64,000 bases of DNA from Spirosoma foliorum (lineage in GTDB: Bacteria > Bacteroidota > Bacteroidia > Cytophagales > Spirosomataceae): the NCBI RefSeq assembly GCF_014117325.1, contig NZ_CP059732.1, forward strand, positions 2,617,001 to 2,681,000. Reading direction: 5' to 3'. The notes below the pieces were generated by a model. That model searched no databases. It had not been told where the DNA came from and saw nothing but the letters and a program-made list of their open reading frames with translations. Below, in pieces: positions 7,824-16,828 of the stretch; positions within the stretch are counted from its first letter, which is position 1; each line of letters begins with the position of its first letter. The translations under genes and the position numbers were made by a program.

Positions 7824-9869
7824 GTGGTGCCATCTGATTTGCGGGAACCCTACGGACCGAAGCCCTACCCGGTCGATATATCGGCCATGTGCGGGCTGGC
7901 CACGCTCAAAACGCGCCCCTTGCTGGAAACAGACGGTAAGCGGTTACAGGGCAACTACTCGGTATCGCATTTACTGCGCTTAATCCTGTTTCAAACGGGC
8001 ATTTCCTCGCAGATCGTAACGGGCATGAACCTCTACGAAACGTCGGACATGGCCGCTGGTCAAACCATTGACGGTCTGGCCAATCCCGCGCGAGACAGCC
8101 TCTATCAAACGCTGATCAATGCCGAGTTCTTTCTTAACAGTGATGGCACGGCCATGAACTGCTATGAAGCACTGGGTAAAATACTCCACGCGTTTCCGGG
8201 TCTTCGCATTACGCAACTAGAGGGGATTTGGTGGATTATTCGAACGCCCGAGGCATCTGGAAGTTGGGACGTGTGGCCTAGTGGGACTGATACCAGTATT
8301 CATATTCGGCGTTACACAAATTCCAGCCTTTCCGCCCCACCATCGTCGCATGAATCGATTGATTTAAACGTATTCACCGACCATCTGGGCGAACTTCGGG
8401 TAATCAACGAAGGCCCCGAAACGGTCTTACAGGAGCTTAAAAACGCGATTCGCGTCGAGCAATCCTTTGGTAATTACCGCTCGAAATTACCGAACGGCAA
8501 CTTCCTGACGGTTGACGAAACCAATCTCCCAATTAACTGGACGCGAGCACTAGGGCTCACGCAGTCCACCGCCTACCGGGTTGGCACCGGAGCCGATACA
8601 GATCTGTTCCGACTTCACATCGACGGATTTGCGGGGCCGTATCTGGCTACCATGCCCGTTGTGACGACGCGAATCGATTACCGAACGCCAAGCGACCAGG
8701 CAAAGAGCGCCGAATACACCAAGTCGTTAAAGCGAACCTTAAAGGGCACATTCTGGAACTCAGGCACGGCAGGCGCTCAGATTGGCGTCATTGCCGTTTG
8801 TGAGTCGGGGGATGCAACGGCTCTTTACGCCTTACAGGAAGGTGGTTCGTGGGTTCGCAATCCCACCAACGAACAATCGCAAGCGATCAATATTCGCCAC
8901 GCCTACACGCTGGATAACGTCGAGTATAGCACACCCGGACCTTGTGAGATCAACATCCCAATGGATGGGTTAGATCGGGTCGTAGAAATTCGGATTGGGC
9001 TAGGTGCAGGCCGGGCATTGGTACGCAACGGCTCTGTTTTTACCGGCCCACCAACGCCCTGGATTGAGTACGCCAACATGCGGATGGAAGTGGCGACAGA
9101 AGGACTAAACCTGGACGGAACGCAGCGCACGATTGCCAAACCCGGTAAAGTTCCGGATGGAACAGCGCAATCGGTTGTACTAGGTGATGTGCCCGATGGC
9201 GCTACGCCCTACAGCCGATTGGGTACGCTATTCACCAGAGGCATTTCCGATACGCCGGTAACAACCACCCGATGGTATCGGCCTGATGCGGATATAACGG
9301 CAACCACGCCAGCTCCTAAAGACAAAGGCGAAACACTACTTACCTGGCTGGCTGAACTGGTCGCGTATCAATCCATGTTTGGCACCTCCCTTTGGGATGG
9401 ACCACTGGTCGGACGTTTTCCGTATGGACCACACACAGCAGTTAACGTGGAAGGCTTGTCGGCAACGTATACACTGACCCGGTGGAGTTGGAAACTGCGC
9501 GAAGCGGAACAGAAAGCCCGTGGCCCTCGCATCATGCCCACTGCCGACCTGTCTAGTCTGGATAAGCTCAACCAGTGGCAAACGCCCGATGGCGTGATTC
9601 CTATGAATGAGGGGGATGATGGCAACCCGATTGAGCCAGTATTTAACCAGCCCCTCACCCCCCACCAGCAATTCCTGAAGAACGCAATCCTGGCGGGCAT
9701 TAAACTGCCAAAACCCCAACTGTCGCCCATTGTGCCAGGCCACCTACAATTAACCCTGCCCGCAGGCCAACGGGTGCCGACACTGACGGTACTCGGCAAT
9801 AACGGGTTTCCGCTTGGCACATTCTTACCCGGCTTTCGCAAAGCCATAGACCTTAACCACCTACTATGA
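7824..9869 (+). CDS. tail-tip/distal tail protein, main part (frameshifted)
   Basis: The frame is open and protein-like from about 7683, well before its first ATG at 7824, and reads QKYDFSLACQDYWEASGFYV and on. It should therefore be joined to the 7486 fragment, giving about 795 residues. DVSAMCGLATLK-like wording (here DISAMCGLATLKTRPL) is typical of the Bacteroidota phage tail protein that follows the tape measure. The rest is beta-rich with no enzyme motif. Its stop overlaps the next ATG (ATGA). A baseplate or tail-tip hub role is inferred from position. Confidence 0.75.
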   Translation: MVPSDLREPYGPKPYPVDISAMCGLATLKTRPLLETDGKRLQGNYSVSHLLRLILFQTGISSQIVTGMNLYETSDMAAGQTIDGLANPARDSLYQTLINAEFFLNSDGTAMNCYEALGKILHAFPGLRITQLEGIWWIIRTPEASGSWDVWPSGTDTSIHIRRYTNSSLSAPPSSHESIDLNVFTDHLGELRVINEGPETVLQELKNAIRVEQSFGNYRSKLPNGNFLTVDETNLPINWTRALGLTQSTAYRVGTGADTDLFRLHIDGFAGPYLATMPVVTTRIDYRTPSDQAKSAEYTKSLKRTLKGTFWNSGTAGAQIGVIAVCESGDATALYALQEGGSWVRNPTNEQSQAINIRHAYTLDNVEYSTPGPCEINIPMDGLDRVVEIRIGLGAGRALVRNGSVFTGPPTPWIEYANMRMEVATEGLNLDGTQRTIAKPGKVPDGTAQSVVLGDVPDGATPYSRLGTLFTRGISDTPVTTTRWYRPDADITATTPAPKDKGETLLTWLAELVAYQSMFGTSLWDGPLVGRFPYGPHTAVNVEGLSATYTLTRWSWKLREAEQKARGPRIMPTADLSSLDKLNQWQTPDGVIPMNEGDDGNPIEPVFNQPLTPHQQFLKNAILAGIKLPKPQLSPIVPGHLQLTLPAGQRVPTLTVLGNNGFPLGTFLPGFRKAIDLNHLL

Positions 9870-11380
9870 GTCAGCTAACGTCTGGGGTAACCTTCGATCT
9901 GGGAGACGGCTGGCTGTACGCACAGGAGTCGGACACAGCCTTTGTACCCGGTGATTTCACAGCCAATCCCATTTTCCCCCGGGACAAGGATGGTAATTAC
10001 TTTGTCACCGGCGCGGAATACCGACTCTGGGCGAAGCATCCCATCGAGCAGCCCGACGCGTTACTGTATGCATTTAAGGTCAACGAGGATCAGAGCTTGA
10101 ATATATTGTATGGGGGTGATGCGACTAGCATAACAAAAAGCACAGATACCACCAACAACAACAATTCCGCAAGCGCCCTCACGCTGCAGCAGATATTGCA
10201 GAACGGCCCCGTGGCAGATACGATGCCCTACCTTAATGGTGGACTCGCCGTTAATCTGGATGAAAAACCTGACGGGGCCTACGTAATTGTAGGAGACGAT
10301 GGCGTCCTGTATAAGGTAGCTTCAAATGCGCAGGACATTACTAGCATCGTCTTCGATAACTTCGAACACTATCAGTTCGTACCCGACGCGGGAGCGTTGC
10401 CCGACGCGTATATCGGTCGATTCGACTTTAATAATTGTGGAACCAATGGAAATCCCGGTCAGGCGGGCGGCTGGTTTGCCAATACGAATTACCCGCTCGT
10501 ACCTGTTGTTGTGCGCGTCGAGCGCGACGGTATTTTTTATAAGAACGTAACGGCCGACCGGCCCAGGGGGAACGACGTACGGCTGTATCTGCAAAATCAG
10601 GGACTAGTCACTACTTCCCGCGAAAACTTTAGCTGGATTGTTGACAAAAGTCCCGACGACAACGACGGCAAACCGCATACTTATCGATTTTTTGGCGGGA
10701 CTAGTAGCGTCGAAGCCTCAAGCGACACCGGCGCCGAGAACGCCATTACGTGCGGCACGCCCGCGCCCTACATCGTTCAGTACGTATTGCTCGCTAGTGC
10801 GACTGTGGCCGGAGGAGCCGAAGGGAACGCCCGCATGAAGGCCAATTATTCCGATAGTTCGGAAGCTCCCTACATCGGAGCGGGCACTTACTCCAAACAA
10901 GGTAGTTGGCCCGCAGGAGCAGTCGTGACGCCCGGCGCATCGGCAACCGCCAAAGTGGGCAATCCCATTGGCACGACGCCAATCGACCGGGTCGTCACAC
11001 TCCGTTTCACCTTGCCGGGTGATGGTACGTCCTACGCCGAGGAAACGCTTACACTACTCGCGTCGGGCTTACTCGGGGTAAAATATGAGGTAGTCGTCAA
11101 TGCGGGCAATTCCTCGCTGAGAGACCTTACCTATTATCTCAAATCTACCGTTGATGTCGCGGCCAAAACGTACGTAAATGGTACGCTTGTCGATACCGCC
11201 ACGCAAATCACGCCGTCGATTGTGGACGCGGGCGGCTATACCCGAAAGAGTTATATACAAGGCCAAAATGTCGGCGCGATCATTAAGCACGAATTCTACT
11301 ACGTGGACGGCACCGTCGTCATTTTCGAGCATACCGTTACGCTAGGCTCCGCCGTCACCCTTAACGCAATCTATCCCTAA
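9866..11380 (+). CDS. phage tail/baseplate structural protein
   Basis: A 504-residue beta-rich protein overlapping the previous stop by 4 bases and followed after 2 bases by the next gene, so it is in the late tail operon. The N-terminus (FDLGDGWLYAQESDTAFVPGDF) and a middle with many Gly, Asn and Thr look like a fibre-type protein. The C-terminal 130 residues look like an immunoglobulin-like beta domain. Its codons are visibly richer in CpG (GCG, TCG, ACG, CGC) than the early phage genes. No named family is recognised. Confidence 0.65.
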   Translation: MSQLTSGVTFDLGDGWLYAQESDTAFVPGDFTANPIFPRDKDGNYFVTGAEYRLWAKHPIEQPDALLYAFKVNEDQSLNILYGGDATSITKSTDTTNNNNSASALTLQQILQNGPVADTMPYLNGGLAVNLDEKPDGAYVIVGDDGVLYKVASNAQDITSIVFDNFEHYQFVPDAGALPDAYIGRFDFNNCGTNGNPGQAGGWFANTNYPLVPVVVRVERDGIFYKNVTADRPRGNDVRLYLQNQGLVTTSRENFSWIVDKSPDDNDGKPHTYRFFGGTSSVEASSDTGAENAITCGTPAPYIVQYVLLASATVAGGAEGNARMKANYSDSSEAPYIGAGTYSKQGSWPAGAVVTPGASATAKVGNPIGTTPIDRVVTLRFTLPGDGTSYAEETLTLLASGLLGVKYEVVVNAGNSSLRDLTYYLKSTVDVAAKTYVNGTLVDTATQITPSIVDAGGYTRKSYIQGQNVGAIIKHEFYYVDGTVVIFEHTVTLGSAVTLNAIYP

Positions 11381-11382
11381 TT

Positions 11383-13566
11383 ATGGCGACGCTTAACATC
11401 TTTACTAAATTCCGCTATCAGGCATACCACAACGATACAGTTGTCGAATCGGGTACGATGTACTACGTTCCACCTGGCACGGAACTAATCGACTGTGACG
11501 GCATTGTCGCCCTGTTTACGGGCTTGACCGTGGCGCAGGCTAAAAGCCTACTCGCGCAGTGTAGTAAAACCGCGCCCACCATTCCAACCAGCTACACGGT
11601 CATTGTGCGCGATTGCGCTAACAACGACCAAATCGAGGTCATTTGGGATAATTCAGGCGATCCGTACGCGGTAACAACCGGCGACGGCTTCGATAATAGT
11701 TATACGTTTACGCGCGCGGCCGCAACGGATTACAAGGGTACACCAATCCTGCTAACACCCGCTCCTATTCTCAACGCGGTTACGCAGAGCAAACCGCGTC
11801 TTACCGGCAACTGGTATAGTTTCGTTCCACAATCGGCACAAAACGCGGTTATCTTCAAGCGAATTCCGCCGTTTACGCCCCATAGCTCCAAAATCCTGAT
11901 TTTCCCCGGTGGACTCTACACGACCGACGCGGATAACGGCTTTGTTGGGCATGGCTGGACGCACGGCTCGGAAAGTATGAAATTTCCGCTTGATACATAT
12001 CCAACCAATATCAAGCGCGCGATTGAATCCGCGAATTATCAGGCCGCTTACCAGGCGGCAAACGATTCCAGTGCGACCAGCGCCCAAAAAGCAAAGCTAT
12101 TGGCCTGGGCGGGTCCGCTCCCTGCCTTTGAGGGCAATCACCTATTTATCGACGACGAGGCTAGTTGCCAGTTATATGGAAAATACTGGTGGCAATCTTT
12201 TAAGCAAACTGACCAGAAAGGCGCGGGCGTGGAATACTTCTCAGTTAACCATGAGGTGTATATCGGCCGAACCGACAACCCCACTTTGGAATGGTATAGA
12301 CAAGTTGGCTGGTTAACGAAAGCGATTATCAATTGGGCCGCGCTGGAAGGCGTGACCCTCAAATCGGGTATGACCGATTGGGGTAATTTGTCACAACGCG
12401 CGCCGTACTTCTTTGACGACATCGACAACGAGTCGGGACCAACGCACCTGACCGGCTACCCTAAGTATATGGGTCTGGGTTGGGTCGAGGAGCCGTACCG
12501 GGGCGCTACGCAAGCCGCGCCGATTGCGGGCAATACCGATTGCGGGGCGCTGGTACTAGCGGGTAAGGCGTTTGTTGGCGTAGGTCGCTACCTGCAGCAT
12601 ACCAGCGACGGCCAAAGTCTGTTTGAGAAAAACAGCGACGGCACTCTAAAGGTCGTGTCGGGAAATCCGGTTTGGCGAACCGATAAGCGCAGCGCGACGG
12701 TGACGGGTCAGGATACAGTTATCTACAAGGATGATAATTTTTTGGCGATGATAAAACGCTACGGCATCGAAGCGAGTCATTACGCAAATTATTTCCTACG
12801 CGCCGGGTCTGTGCATTTAGCCGCGTCGAACGTGCGCGGTACGGGGTATGAAAACATTCGTTTTTCCTCCCAATTCCGACTCGATACGGAGGTTCAGTCC
12901 GGCCTGACACCCGAAGAAATCGGACTAACCGGCGAGGAGTTTAGTATGTTGAATTCCCGGCCTTTATATCCCAATTGGGTCGAGGATTATGCGATGAGCA
13001 TGTATTACAATTCCGATTATATCCGGGGTTGGATGGAGTCGCAACCTCAATCAGCAATCGGGTCGAATGCCCAAAAGGCGCGGGCAAGCGCGGAAATCTA
13101 CGCGAAAGGCTTCCACCGGGCGGCAAACTTCGATTGGTTGATCGATACGACCTATAAGCCGATCGAGCCAAAATTATGGCTCAAAAAACAGGGCATTGTC
13201 TCGACACCCGACGACGACGAGCATTTTGCGCGTAAGCCAATCATTCGCGGAGCTATTGCGACGGCTTCCGGTCGGCGGGTTTTGGTCATCAAACAAGGCG
13301 TTTGGCCCTGTCAGGATGAAGACCGGACAACGACCGTAACGATTTGGGTCAACAAATCCGGCACACTGTCACCCGGCTATCAATTTAAACTCGTTGGTCG
13401 ACAACCGTTCGCCGAACAGTGGCAATTACCCGTTGATTTCCCCGATTTCGACGCTACCGACGTGCGCATTCAGTTCCATAGCCTTCTCGACGAGCTAATC
13501 ACCTGGACGGGCGACTATCGCGACGCTAAAATCACTTCTCACCCCACTCCCCCCGCTTTAGCCTAA
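11383..13566 (+). CDS. large phage late protein, possible host-surface binding or sugar-active protein
   Basis: At 727 residues it starts with a short beta domain (residues 1-120) and then has a mixed alpha/beta body rich in Trp and Tyr (residues about 170-560) with acidic patches such as FIDDEASCQLYGKYWW and FFDDIDNESGP. Such a layout occurs in tail-associated glycosidase-like TIM-barrel proteins, but I cannot name the catalytic pair. The C-terminus (from about residue 620) is another beta domain. It shares one base with the next start. CpG-rich codon use like its neighbours. Confidence 0.6.
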   Translation: MATLNIFTKFRYQAYHNDTVVESGTMYYVPPGTELIDCDGIVALFTGLTVAQAKSLLAQCSKTAPTIPTSYTVIVRDCANNDQIEVIWDNSGDPYAVTTGDGFDNSYTFTRAAATDYKGTPILLTPAPILNAVTQSKPRLTGNWYSFVPQSAQNAVIFKRIPPFTPHSSKILIFPGGLYTTDADNGFVGHGWTHGSESMKFPLDTYPTNIKRAIESANYQAAYQAANDSSATSAQKAKLLAWAGPLPAFEGNHLFIDDEASCQLYGKYWWQSFKQTDQKGAGVEYFSVNHEVYIGRTDNPTLEWYRQVGWLTKAIINWAALEGVTLKSGMTDWGNLSQRAPYFFDDIDNESGPTHLTGYPKYMGLGWVEEPYRGATQAAPIAGNTDCGALVLAGKAFVGVGRYLQHTSDGQSLFEKNSDGTLKVVSGNPVWRTDKRSATVTGQDTVIYKDDNFLAMIKRYGIEASHYANYFLRAGSVHLAASNVRGTGYENIRFSSQFRLDTEVQSGLTPEEIGLTGEEFSMLNSRPLYPNWVEDYAMSMYYNSDYIRGWMESQPQSAIGSNAQKARASAEIYAKGFHRAANFDWLIDTTYKPIEPKLWLKKQGIVSTPDDDEHFARKPIIRGAIATASGRRVLVIKQGVWPCQDEDRTTTVTIWVNKSGTLSPGYQFKLVGRQPFAEQWQLPVDFPDFDATDVRIQFHSLLDELITWTGDYRDAKITSHPTPPALA

Positions 13567-14111
13567 TGAAAAAGCTACTGGCATTTATCCTTTGTCTGTA
13601 TTCGACCCTGTCGTCAGTTGTCGCCCAACCCGACTCGATCACCACAAAAACCGTGGTCATTACACCCAAAACGGGTGTACCGGGAACGGCCTATACGGTT
13701 TCGCTCTTGCGCAATTGGAAACGCTACCCCGGCACGGACGAGGGCGGCACTAGATGGGCGAAGGCCATCGCGTCGGGCGCATTCAGCCTGACCGTCATCC
13801 CTTCGGGTTGCGTCATTCTCGCCGGAACCAAGCCCGGCCCGACCCCGCCGACCTGTACGACAACCGCGCCGACGCAAACGACGATCACGATTCCAGCCTT
13901 TACCCAAACGATTGCCTACGTGAGCGCAACCAAGTCGAGTTTTGCCGGTAGCAATGGTGGGTTTCACACAAACCAGTTTCTCACCAATGCTGACTGGGCC
14001 GATTATTCGATAACCGGAGCACCCATTACGGACGGAGCGTATTCGCTAAGTCTCAACTACATGACCACGTTTGACCCCCCCCGTCTACACAACAGGGCAG
14101 GTTGTTGTTAA
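13566..14111 (+). CDS. exported tail-spike-like protein, N-terminal part (frameshifted at C8)
   Basis: It starts with a clear Sec signal peptide (MKKLLAFILCLYSTLSSVVA, cut before QPD), unusual for a phage tail protein. The frame fails at a run of eight Cs (14075-14082): read as is it gives FDPPRLHNRAGCC and stops; with seven Cs it would read FDPPVYTTGQVVV and join the 14071-15894 frame. The intact product would be about 775 residues. A Thr/Pro linker (residues 95-110) separates two beta-type domains. Confidence 0.7.
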   Translation: MKKLLAFILCLYSTLSSVVAQPDSITTKTVVITPKTGVPGTAYTVSLLRNWKRYPGTDEGGTRWAKAIASGAFSLTVIPSGCVILAGTKPGPTPPTCTTTAPTQTTITIPAFTQTIAYVSATKSSFAGSNGGFHTNQFLTNADWADYSITGAPITDGAYSLSLNYMTTFDPPRLHNRAGCC

Positions 14112-15894
14112 CTCTGGCTCGCCAATAAGTTTTACGGCTACGGACGCATCGGGCGGAAACCGGACGGCGGTATTTACGGGTCTTACGCTCAATGCGGGAC
14201 CCAATACCATCCGCGTACGAGGTAGTAGTAATTCAAGCAACACGACGCCGTTTTTTCAGAACTACATCACCGTCGCGCGGGCAAGTAGTACGAGCGTGGT
14301 ATCAGGAACAACCACAACACCCCCCACGCAAACGACCATTAGTTCACCCTACACGAACTCGGCGGTTTTGGCGGGCGGGTTTGCCGAGGGCAGTTTATCT
14401 GATTTACTGGCGATGGCTCCGTTTGTTCCCTCGACGAACCAGTTTGGTAGTTGGGCGTACGGAAACTCAGCCAAAACGGTTACTAATGATACGATTACGA
14501 TCGGGTGGCATAAGGGGCTAGGGGGGTCGTTGACCATTCTAAAAGATGGTAGCGGTCCGAACCTGATTAACAACAATGCGAGTATTACCACGACCTATCA
14601 GGGACAAACGCGACGGGAAAACGGGCGTCAGTCGGATTGGGCTGGCTACGGTACACCGTTTGGATACAATCAGAACGGGGGTGGTGATCCCTACACGGCG
14701 TATTCGCCCATTCTGAACGCGCAGCAACGCGATTCGGGTATCGGCTATAACTGGGTAGCGGGCGGCTCGATAAGTCAGGATACAAGTCGGATTTTGCACT
14801 ACGAAACTAGGACGATTAATTGGGACGGCGGACTCCGGCAAGTAACCTACTTTAAAACGCAACCCATGCAGTGGGAATTGCGGGGCGTCGTTGACAGTAC
14901 GTACCGACACGTATTTTATTGGCTGAAAGGGCGCGAGGTGAAGGTCATGTTTATTATTCAGACCTTCCGAACCGATGGACAACAGAAGTTTAGGGGGCGG
15001 CTACAGGAAGGGCCGTTTATGTACATTACTGCCCCGCATTACCGCTATTTCGTCTATACGGGCACCAACCCAACGGGCGAAACCGGAACGACGGGTTTGA
15101 CCCAAATTAATCTTTCCTCGCCCTGTGAAGGGGCTGGAACGGCTGGATGTCCGAATCAAAACGATACGGGCAACTGGACGAGTACGGGTAACTGGATCGG
15201 AGCACTCGATGAGAGTAACAACGGCGTATTTATCGTCACGCCCTACAACAGCAATTTCGTTGGTAAGCAGTTTCAATCCCGCTCCGGCGACGAAAATAGT
15301 AACGCGAGCGCGTACATTACGGCAGGCCCTCACCTGCAAAACATCGATTTACCCGGCACCAATTTCTTGGCGAGTGCCAGTTACTACGTCGGGAGCCTAA
15401 CCAGCTTTCGCACCTGGTACAATAGCGCAGGGATCGTTAAAATGCCGTTTTCGTTCTCGTTCACGCCTGGTAAGACAAACGGTTGGTGGTCGGAGAACGT
15501 ATCGGGAAAGCTCAATTCAGATAACCGATACGAAATCAACATCGGCGGCAATGGTGGGCAGGGTCGGTTCTATTCACCCGAAGGGTCGTGGATGGCCAAT
15601 ACGATTGATACGATTTACGTACGAGGTCGATTTTACGGCGCGTCATCAATGACCATGAACCTGCAATGGAAGCGTCCCGGCGAGACAGAGATTCAAATCG
15701 CGCAATTCAATAACAAAACATTTACCGTACAAGGCGATGGCGTCGAGCGAACCTACGCGGTGCGGATGAATGGCGTCACTAACTGGTCAGGCATGATTGC
15801 ATTTGTGAAACTCACCAATCCCTATCCCTACGGCTCCTTTACGGGCAACGAGAAGTTTATACCCACCTATATCGGCAAAACTAACCCCAACTAA
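14071..15894 (+). CDS. exported tail-spike-like protein, main part (frameshifted at C8)
   Basis: The continuation of the 13566 gene after the C8 tract. It begins with a beta-sandwich (VNSGSPISFTATDASGGNRT and on), then a Thr-rich linker, then a Trp/Tyr/Gly/Asn-rich body of about 450 residues resembling carbohydrate-binding or adhesin domains. No enzyme motif is evident. Probably a receptor-binding appendage. Codon use is CpG-rich as in 9866-13566, and this style ends sharply at the next gene. Confidence 0.7.
   Translation: MTPPVYTTGQVVVNSGSPISFTATDASGGNRTAVFTGLTLNAGPNTIRVRGSSNSSNTTPFFQNYITVARASSTSVVSGTTTTPPTQTTISSPYTNSAVLAGGFAEGSLSDLLAMAPFVPSTNQFGSWAYGNSAKTVTNDTITIGWHKGLGGSLTILKDGSGPNLINNNASITTTYQGQTRRENGRQSDWAGYGTPFGYNQNGGGDPYTAYSPILNAQQRDSGIGYNWVAGGSISQDTSRILHYETRTINWDGGLRQVTYFKTQPMQWELRGVVDSTYRHVFYWLKGREVKVMFIIQTFRTDGQQKFRGRLQEGPFMYITAPHYRYFVYTGTNPTGETGTTGLTQINLSSPCEGAGTAGCPNQNDTGNWTSTGNWIGALDESNNGVFIVTPYNSNFVGKQFQSRSGDENSNASAYITAGPHLQNIDLPGTNFLASASYYVGSLTSFRTWYNSAGIVKMPFSFSFTPGKTNGWWSENVSGKLNSDNRYEINIGGNGGQGRFYSPEGSWMANTIDTIYVRGRFYGASSMTMNLQWKRPGETEIQIAQFNNKTFTVQGDGVERTYAVRMNGVTNWSGMIAFVKLTNPYPYGSFTGNEKFIPTYIGKTNPN
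14075..14082 (+). repeat. C8 homopolymer tract inside a tail gene
   Basis: Eight consecutive Cs in the coding strand exactly where the two open frames of the 13566-15894 gene must be joined by dropping one base. Seven Cs restore one long protein. It could be a phase-variable switch or a sequencing indel. Confidence 0.85.
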
Positions 15895-15898
15895 AGCC

Positions 15899-16828
15899 AT
15901 GAAACTATCTAATAAGTTACTGATTTTTGCCCTCATTTTACCTTTTTTTGCCCTCGGTCAAACGTTCCAGCCTTTCGCTTGGACAGGCAATGCTGGGGAT
16001 GAAATCATCAAGACGGTTACACTGGACCCTTCTTGGACGGGTACGGCTTCAGTAAAAGCATATTATCCCCAAGGAAGCCCCTTTGTCGCTGTACCAGCAA
16101 GGCTACAGCCTAGCTATTCAATAGCAGGCAACTCACTAGTAGTTACGTTTTCCTCCAGCACAACAAAGGCGCTTGGCGCGAAAACATATATTGAAGTATC
16201 TACAGGTGGAACCGTTCGGATCGTAGGCTATTTGCAGTTAGGCAGCATATCGGCCTTGGCGGGTAGCTCGCTAGTCACACAGGATATGGTTTTAGGTTTA
16301 CCAATTGCCCTGAATGGGAAGGTGGACAAGCAATCTGGCAATGGACTGTATCCTGATATAGATAAAGCAAAGCTGTCCGGCATAGCCCCAAACGCAACCA
16401 ATGTAGACTCTACTGGACTGCTAAAGAAAATCGTGTACTACAACGCCAGATCAGTTGACCAAAGCCTGATTGGCGCGAAGCTTGATTCAGCAAAAGCGAA
16501 TGTACGAAGAGTTGTTGATCAAACTTATGCCGCTACTAAACTTGACTCGACAAAAGCCAACGTAAGGCGGGCAGCTGACTTGGCACTAGTAGACCAAAAG
16601 CCTACCTATGTCTCAGACATTGCAAGCTTAACCGCTTTGGTGCGTGGAAATGTAACGAGTGTAATCGTCCGCGATCCCGTGCGCGGAGGGGAATTTACCT
16701 GGTTCTTCTCCGGCTATACGGTGGATAATGGCACAGTGTTTTCAGCTAATGGAGGAGGGGTTTACGTTCGGCGAGTGGGTAGTTTTCTAACGCCTGAAAT
16801 GTTTGGGGGGGGGCGTGACTGCAATTGA
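15899..16828 (+). CDS. tail-spike protein, N-terminal head-binding part (frameshifted at G9)
   Basis: It starts with a signal peptide (MKLSNKLLIFALILPFFALG, cut before QTF). Middle repeats KLDSAKANVRR and KLDSTKANVRR (about residues 195 and 217) precede a segment YVSDIASLTALVRGNVTSVI and GGEFTWFFSG...NGGGVYVRR, standard wording of the region before the pectate-lyase-type beta helix in phage tail spikes. The frame breaks in a nine-G run just after FLTPEMFG. With eight Gs it reads EMFGGGVTAIDNRPAIQGAI and continues to 18443. Confidence 0.8.
   Translation: MKLSNKLLIFALILPFFALGQTFQPFAWTGNAGDEIIKTVTLDPSWTGTASVKAYYPQGSPFVAVPARLQPSYSIAGNSLVVTFSSSTTKALGAKTYIEVSTGGTVRIVGYLQLGSISALAGSSLVTQDMVLGLPIALNGKVDKQSGNGLYPDIDKAKLSGIAPNATNVDSTGLLKKIVYYNARSVDQSLIGAKLDSAKANVRRVVDQTYAATKLDSTKANVRRAADLALVDQKPTYVSDIASLTALVRGNVTSVIVRDPVRGGEFTWFFSGYTVDNGTVFSANGGGVYVRRVGSFLTPEMFGGGRDCN

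Noticed and set aside
9368..9847. 159-codon minus-strand frame opposite the tail-tip gene
   Set aside because: Antisense to a well-supported structural gene and rich in Arg/Pro/Ser as expected for a shadow.
14539..14982. 147-codon antisense frame in the tail gene
   Set aside because: Only the result of few stop codons in CpG-rich DNA; no start signal or protein-like pattern.
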